64,000 bases of DNA from Martinezella hainanensis. Lineage in GTDB: Bacteria; Pseudomonadota; Alphaproteobacteria; Rhizobiales; Rhizobiaceae. This document shows positions 56,010-64,000 of this stretch, one piece after another; position 1 is the first letter of the stretch; each line of letters begins with the position of its first letter. The notes under the pieces are model-generated. The model was not told the DNA's origin, did not search any database, and saw nothing but the letters and a program-made list of their open reading frames with translations. Where the stretch lies: assembly GCF_900094555.1 (NCBI RefSeq), contig NZ_FMAC01000001.1:186001-250000 (forward strand). Direction: 5' to 3'. The position numbers were made by a program, and so were the translations under genes.

Positions 56010-56153
56010 ATGCTCTTCATCTTCAACAGACAGAATTCCATTCAGATCGCCTGGAATGGCAAGCTTCCGGCTCGCCGCCCGGAGAGCCGCCTGCAGCAGC
56101 TTGACACGCGCTTCGGCACGATCGGCTTCATCCGCACCTATAATGTCGGCTGA
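56010..56153 (+). CDS. Small conserved-looking protein, 47 residues
   Basis: The frame MLFIFNRQNSIQIAWNGK... to FIRTYNVG has a very good ribosome site, GGAGG eight bases before the ATG, and a terminator-like hairpin 33 bases after its stop. Both support a real short gene in an otherwise empty 1.2 kb gap. It has no signal peptide, no cysteine and no known domain. An overlapping ORF on the other strand (55842-56195) lacks a ribosome site and is less likely. Function unknown. Confidence 0.5.
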   Translation: MLFIFNRQNSIQIAWNGKLPARRPESRLQQLDTRFGTIGFIRTYNVG

Positions 56154-56185
56154 CACAGCGTCAAGCCGCCAGCCCGACACGTGAG

Positions 56186-56224
56186 AAGCCGCCATGCGAC
56201 AGCATCGGCGGCCTTATTTTTACT
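56186..56224 (+). terminator. Terminator-like hairpin
   Basis: AAGCCGCC at 56186-56193 pairs with GGCGGCCTT at 56207-56215 with one bulge, followed by ATTTTTA. It ends the short gene before it. Confidence 0.6.
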
Positions 56225-56973
56225 CGATATCAAGATGAGAAATTAACAACGCTGCTTCTTGCAGACGGCAAGGTGTCTCAAAACGGGACCCTTTAAAGCG
56301 CGAAAACCGCGCGATCCGAGGATCAACGCGGCTTGCCAAAAACGCCGGCTCCCCTGCACAAACACCGCAAGGTTCGCTTTCCCCGGTACGCAATACCTGA
56401 TCCAGGGAAGCAGCGGTATGTCCCCCGCCACGCATCGATTGATAAACCGACATCGTTACCGGAGGGTTATTAAGTGCTTAAATTAGAGTGAATCCGAAAA
56501 TTTTTTGAAAATTTTCCCCTTTGCGTTGAGAAATCGCAAACGACGCAAATGGAACACAAAACGTCTTTCAGGGACGCGATATTTGAGCGGCATTTAAATC
56601 CGCCTTGGCGGCAAAGCTTCATGAAAGCCATGCAATGATCGTTTTGCAGCCACGAATAGCAGAAAACAGGCTAATTCAGGCGCTTAATTGAGCTTCTCCA
56701 AGATGCACGATAACTTCCGTTGGTCGACGGACTGTTGATTTCTTCATTCAAATCCTTACGCTGCCCAATGTCGATGCAACGAATGCCCGGCCGCGACAGG
56801 GTTCCGCGGTCGCAAAAAGACCAAATGCACGACGGCAGCAAAGGGGACCGTACGGGCGTCGTCAGCGGCGTATGAACGGTTGCAATTAGACCGCGCTGAC
56901 AGGGGATCGACAGAAATCGAACGCGTTTGGAGTCGATTTCCGCAACGTAACGAAAAATTGGGAGACGATATCA
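56225..56973. other. Long intergenic region before the betaine-type transporter operon
   Basis: These ~750 bases hold no supported gene. They become AT-rich near 56465-56530. A short inverted repeat TTTGCGT...ACGCAAA (56520-56549) is seen, and at 56457-56492 GGAGGG is followed by the minute frame GTGCTTAAATTAGAGTGA. The region probably carries the promoter and control sites of the transporter. Confidence 0.4.
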
Positions 56974-57972
56974 ATGAAGAAGCTTCTCGCTTCGGCCATC
57001 TTCGCATTCGGCGCCTATGCTTTGGCTGGCTCGGCGCACGCCGCGGATTGCGGCAGCGTATCCATCGCTGAAATGAACTGGGCATCGGCAGGCGTTGCCG
57101 CCCAGGTCGACAAGATCATCCTGCAAAGCGGTTACGGCTGTAACGTCACTCTGGTGACCGGCGACACGCAGCCGACCTTTACCTCCATGGACGAAAAGGG
57201 CCAACCGGACGTCGCGCCCGAGCTTTGGGTCAATGCCGTGCGCACCGCGCTCGACAAGGCCGTATCCGAAGGCCGTTTGATCGAGGCGGCACCGCTCTTG
57301 AGCGATGGCGGCGTGGAAGGCTGGTGGATTCCGAAATTCCTCGCCGACGCCCACCCGGATATCAAGACCGTTCAGGACGCGCTGAAGCATCCGGAACTCT
57401 TCCCTGCCCCGGAAGATTCTTCCAAGGGCGCGGTGTACAACTGCCCGGCCGGCTGGAACTGCCAGATCTCGACCGCCAATCTCTACAAGGCCCTCGGCGC
57501 CGAAAAGCTTGGCTTCACGCTGGTCGATACCGGTTCTGCGGCAGGCCTTGACGGCTCGATCGCCAACGCCTTCGAGAAGAAGACCGGCTGGCTCGGCTAC
57601 TACTGGGCGCCGACCGCCATCCTCGGCAAGTACGACATGGTGCGCCTGAGCTTCAACGTGCCGCACGACAAGAAGGAATGGGACGCCTGCACCGCGATCC
57701 AGGATTGCGCCAATCCGAAGGTGAACTCCTATCCGGTTTCGGATGTCTATACCGTCGTGACCAAGGACTTTGCGGCAAAGGCCGGCATTGCCATGGACTA
57801 TATGAAGACCCGCAAGTGGGATAACGCGACCGTCGGCAAGGTTCTGGCCTGGATGACCGACAACCAGGGTACCAACGAGGACGGCGCCAAGTACTTCCTC
57901 AAGACCTACCCCGACATGTGGACCAAGTGGGTTTCTCCGGACGTTGCCACCAAGGTCAAGGCTTCGCTCTAA
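56974..57972 (+). CDS. Glycine betaine/proline-type ABC transporter substrate-binding protein
   Basis: A periplasmic protein of 332 residues with a signal peptide (1-23, ending AHA) and the OpuAC/ProX fold (CGSVSIAEMNWASAGVAAQVDKIILQSGYG near the start). Cysteines in YNCPAGWNCQ and DACTAIQDC probably form disulfides. Together with the permease and ATPase below and the bmt gene it most likely binds a quaternary amine such as glycine betaine or proline betaine. Similar rhizobial systems (ProX, HutX, ChoX) carry related ligands, so the exact one is open. Confidence 0.85.
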   Translation: MKKLLASAIFAFGAYALAGSAHAADCGSVSIAEMNWASAGVAAQVDKIILQSGYGCNVTLVTGDTQPTFTSMDEKGQPDVAPELWVNAVRTALDKAVSEGRLIEAAPLLSDGGVEGWWIPKFLADAHPDIKTVQDALKHPELFPAPEDSSKGAVYNCPAGWNCQISTANLYKALGAEKLGFTLVDTGSAAGLDGSIANAFEKKTGWLGYYWAPTAILGKYDMVRLSFNVPHDKKEWDACTAIQDCANPKVNSYPVSDVYTVVTKDFAAKAGIAMDYMKTRKWDNATVGKVLAWMTDNQGTNEDGAKYFLKTYPDMWTKWVSPDVATKVKASL

Positions 57973-57984
57973 TCCATGCTGCAG

Positions 57985-58017
57985 AATCGGCGGCAGGCAC
58001 GCGCCTACCGCCGATTT
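57985..58017 (+). terminator. Attenuating hairpin between binding protein and permease genes
   Basis: AATCGGCGG pairs with CCGCCGATT, extended by AGGC/GCCT, followed by TTTT. Such hairpins usually lower permease expression relative to the binding protein. Confidence 0.65.
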
Positions 58018-58220
58018 TACATTCGCGCACCGCAATCGGTATGACGCTCATACCGACAGAGCGACATGGCGCAAGGTCGCAACGAGTGCAGATTGACGGC
58101 GGCGAATGTAGTAAGAATTCAGGGGCAGCCTGAAGAACCGGTCGCAGCGCTGCAAAGCCATCCGCAAGTGAAGGCCACACGGGCGGAGCAGGACAGAACC
58201 GGACTAAGAAGGGGAAATAC

Positions 58221-59132
58221 ATGGCTATCCAGTGTACGATCCTGCCGAATGTGCTCTGCAACTTTCCGGCAATAGACGAGTCGATCATACGTCTCGCCCG
58301 CAAGAACATCGATGACGGTTTCAGGGCGTCCGTACGTGCCTACGGCAATCTCATCGACGCCATCGTGCAGCCGCTGCAATGGTTTCTGAACTACCTTGAA
58401 TGGGCTTTCACCAATACGCCCTGGTTCATCGTACTCATCGTCATGATGCTCGTCGTCTATGCCGCAAGCCGCAATCTCAAAATTGTCGCCGGCACCGCGA
58501 TCTCCATGATCCTCATCGGCGTCTTCGGCCTTTGGACCGACACGATGGTCACACTCGCCATGGTGACGGTCTGTACGCTCATCGCCATCGTCATCGGCCT
58601 GCCGATCGGCATCCTGATGGCGCGCTCCGACCGGCTGCAGTCGATCGTCAATCCGATTCTCGACGTCATGCAGACCATGCCGAGCTTCGTCTATCTCATT
58701 CCGGTCGTCGTGATCTTCGGCATCGGCAAAGTGCCCGGCCTCATCGCCGTCGTCATCTATGCCGTCCCGCCGATGATCCGTCTGACCAATCTCGGCATTC
58801 GCCTCGTGGACAAGGAGGTGCTGGAAGCCGCCGACGCCTTCGGGTCGTCGCACCGCCAGAAGCTCTTCAACGTACAGATTCCACTTGCGCTGCCCACCAT
58901 CATGGCCGGCATCAACCAAACCATCATGATGTCGCTCGCCATGGTCGTCGTCGCCTCGATGGTCGGCGTTGGCGGGCTCGGCAAGAACACGCTGCAGGCG
59001 ATCAACAACCAGTTCTTCACCGTCGGCTTCCTCAACGGTTTTGCTCTGGTCGCCATCGCCATCATTTTCGACCGTACGAGCCAAGCCTATGGCAGACGGC
59101 TCCAGAAGCACTCGGAGGTCATCCATGGCTAG
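58221..59132 (+). CDS. Betaine-type ABC transporter permease (ProW-like)
   Basis: The inner-membrane subunit has 303 residues with about seven helices. The EAA-type loop that contacts the ATPase is EVLEAADAFGSSHRQKLFNVQIPLALPTIMAGI. An N-terminal ~55-residue cytoplasmic part precedes the first helix. The start ATG 58221 has AGAAGGGG upstream. It overlaps the ATPase gene by eight bases. Confidence 0.9.
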   Translation: MAIQCTILPNVLCNFPAIDESIIRLARKNIDDGFRASVRAYGNLIDAIVQPLQWFLNYLEWAFTNTPWFIVLIVMMLVVYAASRNLKIVAGTAISMILIGVFGLWTDTMVTLAMVTVCTLIAIVIGLPIGILMARSDRLQSIVNPILDVMQTMPSFVYLIPVVVIFGIGKVPGLIAVVIYAVPPMIRLTNLGIRLVDKEVLEAADAFGSSHRQKLFNVQIPLALPTIMAGINQTIMMSLAMVVVASMVGVGGLGKNTLQAINNQFFTVGFLNGFALVAIAIIFDRTSQAYGRRLQKHSEVIHG

Positions 59133-60177
59133 TCACGCGATCCAGATAAAAAGCCTGTATAAAATCTTCGGTCCGCGCGGACGCGATTACATAGACCAGG
59201 TCAAGAACGGCTTGGGCAAGGCCGAGCTCAATGAAACGCACGGTCATGTGCTCGGCCTGCAGGATATCAACATCGACATGCCGGCCGGCGCCATTACCGT
59301 CGTGATGGGTCTCTCCGGCTCGGGCAAATCGACGCTGATCCGCCATATCAATCGGCTGATCGAGCCGACCGTCGGCGAAGTGCTCTATGACGGCGTCGAC
59401 GTCTGCAAGATGAGCGAAAAAGATCTGCGCGAATTCCGTCGCCACAGGACGGCGATGGTGTTCCAGAAGTTCGCGCTGCTCCCGCATCGCACCGTGATCG
59501 AAAACACGATCTACGGCCTGGACATCCAGGGCGTACCGCGCTCCGAAAGCGAAAAGAAGGGCCGGTACTGGATCGAACGTGTCGGACTCAAGGGTTTCGA
59601 AAGGCACTTTCCGAACCAGCTTTCCGGCGGCATGCAGCAGCGTGTCGGCCTTGCCCGCGCGCTGACCAACGATGCCGATATCCTGCTGATGGACGAAGCC
59701 TATTCGGCGCTAGATCCATTGATCCGCGTGGATATGCAGACTGTCCTGCTCGATCTGCAGAAGGAACTGAAGAAAACCGTCGTCTTCATCACCCACGATC
59801 TCGACGAAGCGCTGCGCCTCGGCGACAAGATCGCGATCCTGCGCGACGGCAAGGTCGTGCAGCAGGGAACCGGCCAACAGATCGTGCTGCAGCCCGCGGA
59901 CGATTACATCACCGCCTTCGTCAAGGAAGTGAACCGCGGCCGCGTCATCCAGGCTCAGACGATCATGAAGCCGCTTGCAGGCGAGCCGGGCGGAACGCGC
60001 GTACCCGGGGATATGATACTGGAGGTCGCTGCGAAGCAGATCACCGAGGCGGGCCAGACGGGGGCCGTCGTCACCGATGCCGGCGGCAAGCCCATCGGCA
60101 TGATTGACCTGCAAAGCATCATCGCAGCCATGGTCACGCCGACAACACACGAGACGGCGCAGATGGCGGCAGCCTAA
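59125..60177 (+). CDS. Betaine-type ABC transporter ATP-binding protein (ProV-like)
   Basis: The product has 350 residues. Walker A GLSGSGKST, the Q-loop VFQKFALLPHRTV, signature LSGGMQQRVGLARAL and Walker B ILLMDEAYSALDPLIR are intact. The N-terminal insert before Walker A (GLGKAELNETHGHVLG) and the C-terminal partial CBS segment (EAGQTGAVVTDAGGKPIGMIDL) are typical of osmoprotectant importers. The start at ATG 59125 lies inside the end of the permease gene. A terminator follows. Confidence 0.92.
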   Translation: MASHAIQIKSLYKIFGPRGRDYIDQVKNGLGKAELNETHGHVLGLQDINIDMPAGAITVVMGLSGSGKSTLIRHINRLIEPTVGEVLYDGVDVCKMSEKDLREFRRHRTAMVFQKFALLPHRTVIENTIYGLDIQGVPRSESEKKGRYWIERVGLKGFERHFPNQLSGGMQQRVGLARALTNDADILLMDEAYSALDPLIRVDMQTVLLDLQKELKKTVVFITHDLDEALRLGDKIAILRDGKVVQQGTGQQIVLQPADDYITAFVKEVNRGRVIQAQTIMKPLAGEPGGTRVPGDMILEVAAKQITEAGQTGAVVTDAGGKPIGMIDLQSIIAAMVTPTTHETAQMAAA

Positions 60178-60201
60178 CGGCTCATCTTCATCCCAAACGG
60201 C

Positions 60202-60229
60202 AAAGCGCCCTCACCGGGGCGCTTTTTTC
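60202..60229 (+). terminator. Intrinsic terminator of the ABC operon
   Basis: AAGCGCCC pairs with GGGCGCTT around a 5-base loop, followed by six T. Confidence 0.88.
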
Positions 60230-60280
60230 TGCCCTGATTGCCGCGCGACATATGGGCAGCTATCTTGCCATTGTGTTCAC

Positions 60281-60296
60281 ATAAAGAAATGTTTAT
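60281..60296. promoter_or_regulatory. AT-rich dyad upstream of bmt, possible methionine-pathway regulator site
   Basis: ATAAAGAAATGTTTAT has inverted ATAAA/TTTAT arms 45 bases before the bmt start. It resembles the kind of site described for the ArsR-type regulator SahR in alphaproteobacterial methionine genes, but I am working from memory of the motif. Confidence 0.35.
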
Positions 60297-60341
60297 ATCT
60301 GCATTTGACATCCCGAGAGCCGGCGTATCCGAGGACACACC

Positions 60342-61355
60342 ATGACCGTCGCAATCAATCCCTTGACCGATCTCCTTGCCGAAAAGGGCGTACTGCTTGC
60401 CGACGGCGCAACTGGCACCAACCTCTTCGCCATGGGCCTTGAGGCTGGCGAGGCGCCTGAACTCTGGAACGAGCAGCATCCGGACCGGATCACAAAGCTG
60501 CATCAGGATTTCGTCGATGCGGGTGCCGATATCATTCTCACCAACACTTTCGGCGGCACCCGTCATCGCCTGAAGCTTCATCATGCGCAGGATCGCGTGC
60601 ATAGCCTTAACAAGACGGCAGCCGAGATTGCTCGTGCGGTGGCCGACAAGGCCGACCGCAAGGTCATCGTCGGAGGCTCCGTCGGGCCGACGGGCGAATT
60701 GTTGATGCCGCTCGGCGCCCTGACCTATGAAGATGCGGTCGCGGCCTTCGTGGAACAGATGGAAGGCCTTCAGGCCGGCGGCGCCGATGTTGCCTGGATC
60801 GAAACCATGTCGTCGCCGGAAGAAATCCGCGCCGCTGCCGAGGCCGCCGCCAAAGTCGGCCTGCCTTACACCTATACCGGCTCGTTCGACACCGCCGGCA
60901 AGACGATGATGGGCCTGCATCCGAAGGACATTCACGCCGTCGCCACCGATATCGGCGCAGGCCCTCTCGCGGTCGGTGCCAATTGCGGCGTCGGCGCCTC
61001 GGACATCCTGTCGAGCCTTCTCGACATGACCGAGGCGGATGCTTCCGCAATCGTGATCGTCAAGGGCAACTGCGGCATTCCGGAATATCGTGGCGCTGAA
61101 ATCTACTATTCGGGCACGCCGCCGCTGATGGCCGATTATGCCCGCCTTGCCCGCGACGCCGGCGCCAAAATCATCGGCGGCTGCTGCGGCACCTCCTGCG
61201 GCCATCTCGCTGCAATGCGGCAGGCGTTGGACAGCTACGTACCCGGCCCTCGCCCGACGCTGGAAATGATCGTCGAAAAGATCGGCCCCCTGCGCAACAA
61301 GACCGCCAACGAGGGCGGTGCCGCCCCCGCGCGCGAACGTCGCAGGCGGTCTTAA
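60342..61355 (+). CDS. bmt: Betaine--homocysteine S-methyltransferase
   Basis: A zinc enzyme of 337 residues related to the homocysteine domain of MetH. It transfers a methyl group from betaine to homocysteine to make methionine. The zinc ligands are C215 (GANCGVG) and C281/C282 (GGCCGTSCGH), and the N-terminus LLADGATGTNLFAMGL is typical. The substrate choice rests on similarity to rhizobial Bmt and on the betaine-type importer just upstream. It ends at a strong terminator. Confidence 0.85.
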   Translation: MTVAINPLTDLLAEKGVLLADGATGTNLFAMGLEAGEAPELWNEQHPDRITKLHQDFVDAGADIILTNTFGGTRHRLKLHHAQDRVHSLNKTAAEIARAVADKADRKVIVGGSVGPTGELLMPLGALTYEDAVAAFVEQMEGLQAGGADVAWIETMSSPEEIRAAAEAAAKVGLPYTYTGSFDTAGKTMMGLHPKDIHAVATDIGAGPLAVGANCGVGASDILSSLLDMTEADASAIVIVKGNCGIPEYRGAEIYYSGTPPLMADYARLARDAGAKIIGGCCGTSCGHLAAMRQALDSYVPGPRPTLEMIVEKIGPLRNKTANEGGAAPARERRRRS

Positions 61356-61363
61356 AGGAAAAA

Positions 61364-61393
61364 AGAAAGCCCGCTCGTCGGGCTTTCTTTTTT
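61364..61393. terminator. Bidirectional terminator
   Basis: GAAAGCCCG pairs with CGGGCTTTC around CTCGT, with an A-run before and a T-run after the stem, so it works for bmt and, from the other side, for glf. Confidence 0.9.
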
Positions 61394-61471
61394 ATAAATC
61401 AATCATTTTTTCACGAAGACCAATCGGCCATGTCTTTAGGGCATGCCGAGGGCCATAGCGCGTACCGCCAT

Positions 61472-62650
<1,179 letters not shown>

Positions 62651-62759
62651 CTAAAGCTTTCGGTACCACCAAATCTCGGCGGCGGTTGCAATCGAACGTG
62701 TCAATCGGAATTGGATATATGAAGGGGCGACGGCGGCGCGGGGATAAATCCAGGCGCAC

Positions 62760-63899
62760 TTACCAGACGCCAGCATATTTCAGGGGCGTATATTGATACG
62801 TCCTGAAGAGTGCTGCCTGTTCCTCCACCGCTGCATTGACGTTATAGGTCGCACCCAGCGGCCGGGTATGGGCAACCGAGATGGCGTCGATGATCGCCAT
62901 GCGCGCTGCCGGCCGGCCGAGGAAGGACGGCCAGAGATGGTCGAGACCGTATCCGGATTCGACATCCCTCATGGACTCGATGCAGATCTGCAGCGCACGC
63001 CGCGAGAAGACCGGGCACATGATTTCGACGAAGCCTTCGAAACGCACGACGCTGTTGGGTCGCTGAACCGTCAAAGGATGGTTCGGGTAAGAGCCCGGAC
63101 CTTTCTTGAGCGACGGCTGCGCCAGATCCAGACCATGCTTGTGCGACAGGTGGAACATCCTGTTGATGTCCTCGCCGTCGCACAGCAGATCGTCATCCGG
63201 CAGCCAGATCCGCTCGTAGTTCCAGAGCGGGCTGCCTTCATGGAAGAGATCGTAGATGATCTTGAACTTCTTGGTCTTTGGGATGTGCGCAAGATATTCG
63301 TAAGGGCTACCGGAAACCTCCGGCGTCTCGGCGCCATAATAGCCGATGCAGAGATCCCAGTTACGCGAGGCATCATCGATCTTCTCGAACCAGCGCGGAT
63401 GGAGCGACTTCGAGCCGGCCGGCACCACCACGAGATTGGGGCGCCTCAGCCCTTCCTGAGGCTGGGTAAGGAAGGTTGCCCTGCGCTCGACGCCCGCAGG
63501 CGTCGAAAACAGCGGATGCGGAGGATGATCAGCCGGCACCAGCAGGTAGGTGGCATCAACGCCGCCGACGACACCTCGGCCTGCAAACGCCATGAGATTG
63601 CCGTTCTCGATATGCGCCGAATCGAAGATGACCGACGGCAATCCATCCCTGTCGATCAGGCAAAGCCGACCGCCCATGACATGCCAGAAATCGACGGCCG
63701 GATCGAAATAATTGCCGATCATGCCGTCGGGTGCCAAAACCACGAAGCGTGCAAACATCCCGCGATTGACGTCGCCAAGGCTCCAGAATGTGCCGCTCAA
63801 CATGTCCTGGGTCAGCGGCGGCGCATCGGACCATTGTATCTGGCTCGCAGGATGCGCTCCGTAGGCGGGCGTGTGCAGGCTGTTCGCTGCCAATGACAT
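62760..63899 (-). CDS. DUF707-like protein, glycosyltransferase-like, with extra N-terminal domain
   Basis: The product has 379 residues. Residues ~155-345 resemble DUF707: NWDLCIGYYG, then LWNYERIWLPDDDLLCDGED (triple Asp at 235-237, a nucleotide-sugar/metal-like DxD), HGLDLAQPSL and VVRFEGFVEIMCPVFSR. The first ~150 residues form an additional domain I do not recognise. A role in transfer of sugars to surface polymers is inferred from the DxD-like motif and the glf neighbour. The start ATG 63899 has AGGGGA seven bases upstream. Confidence 0.7.
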   Translation of the reverse strand: MSLAANSLHTPAYGAHPASQIQWSDAPPLTQDMLSGTFWSLGDVNRGMFARFVVLAPDGMIGNYFDPAVDFWHVMGGRLCLIDRDGLPSVIFDSAHIENGNLMAFAGRGVVGGVDATYLLVPADHPPHPLFSTPAGVERRATFLTQPQEGLRRPNLVVVPAGSKSLHPRWFEKIDDASRNWDLCIGYYGAETPEVSGSPYEYLAHIPKTKKFKIIYDLFHEGSPLWNYERIWLPDDDLLCDGEDINRMFHLSHKHGLDLAQPSLKKGPGSYPNHPLTVQRPNSVVRFEGFVEIMCPVFSRRALQICIESMRDVESGYGLDHLWPSFLGRPAARMAIIDAISVAHTRPLGATYNVNAAVEEQAALFRTYQYTPLKYAGVW

Positions 63900-63913
63900 G
63901 TGGACTGTCCCCT

Positions 63914-64000
63914 AATTCCGAACCCCAGGTAACGGCCCGACCCGAGGAAAGCAGTCCGGCGACGTAGCTCTCGGAGATTCGCTCGCGATCGAGTTCGTTT
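63914..64000 (-). other. Window end, possibly the tail of an upstream minus-strand gene
   Basis: One minus-strand frame runs from the window edge to a TAG at 63914-63916, 14 bases before the next ATG, and could be the C-terminal end of a gene beyond the window. Another frame is also open. With 87 bases nothing firmer can be said. Confidence 0.2.

Noticed and set aside
55842..56195. Minus-strand frame of 117 codons opposite the 47-residue gene
   Set aside because: It lacks a ribosome site, while the opposite short frame has a strong one and a terminator.

Overview
The window is chromosomal DNA of a Rhizobiaceae alphaproteobacterium, most likely Rhizobium itself. The evidence is the acpXL-fabZ-fabF2-fabF1-adh-lpxXL cluster for very-long-chain fatty acid lipid A, aerobic-type cobalamin genes (cobA, B, C, D, E, N, O, P, Q, S, T, W), a long rhizobial-type UvrB, a znuA/znuCB-zur locus, and several short palindromic repeats of the kind scattered through Rhizobium genomes. 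I see no insertion sequence, prophage, CRISPR array, rRNA or tRNA.

Layout. 1-3.1 kb: divergent cobT (cut by the window edge) and cobS, then a DUF1289 protein, a retropepsin-like protease and an EamA exporter. 3.2-6.8 kb: a minus-strand block with an acetyltransferase, folC and a two-gene ABC-2 exporter. 6.8-14.4 kb: a possible small RNA with a strong terminator, an extensin-like lipoprotein, a thioesterase, membrane proteins, two Sel1-repeat proteins, an RDD protein and a secreted protein. 14.4-24.7 kb: an MFS transporter, uvrB, a class III cyclase, a deaminase, cspA, a palindromic repeat, dusA, an FAH-family enzyme and a gamma carbonic anhydrase. 24.8-29.4 kb: the zinc locus, with zur-znuB-znuC facing znuA and then a zigA GTPase behind a perfect 19-bp palindrome. 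29.4-36.5 kb: a PAS protein, the lipid A acyl-chain cluster and an L,D-transpeptidase. 36.6-55.8 kb: most of the cobalamin genes, interrupted by a nucleoside hydrolase, a TSUP permease, an NTF2-like/XRE pair and a ClC channel. 56-61.4 kb: a small protein, a betaine-type ABC importer and bmt. 61.5-64 kb: glf and a DUF707-like protein.

How the genes work together. Cobalamin functions here are cobalt insertion (CobN, CobW), the SUMT step (CobA), amidations (CobB, CobQ), adenosylation (CobO), aminopropanol-arm attachment (CobC, CobD) and nucleotide-loop assembly (CobP, CobS, CobT). The corrin-ring methylases and the CobST chelatase partners lie outside the window. The cobP-cobW-cobN-cupin-cobO run is tightly coupled and preceded by an unusually large cobalamin riboswitch followed by a probable attenuator. 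The betaine importer next to bmt suggests uptake of betaine as a methyl donor for methionine.

The points I find most interesting are: a DMSP-lyase-like cupin fused by 4-base overlaps into the cobalamin operon; a pair of inverted palindromic repeats inserted in frame in cobN; a ketosynthase (FabF2) that has lost its catalytic cysteine and one histidine next to an intact partner; the expanded riboswitch; a tiny cysteine-containing ORF coupled to the Zur-controlled zigA; and repeats that supply the stop codons or tails of neighbouring genes.
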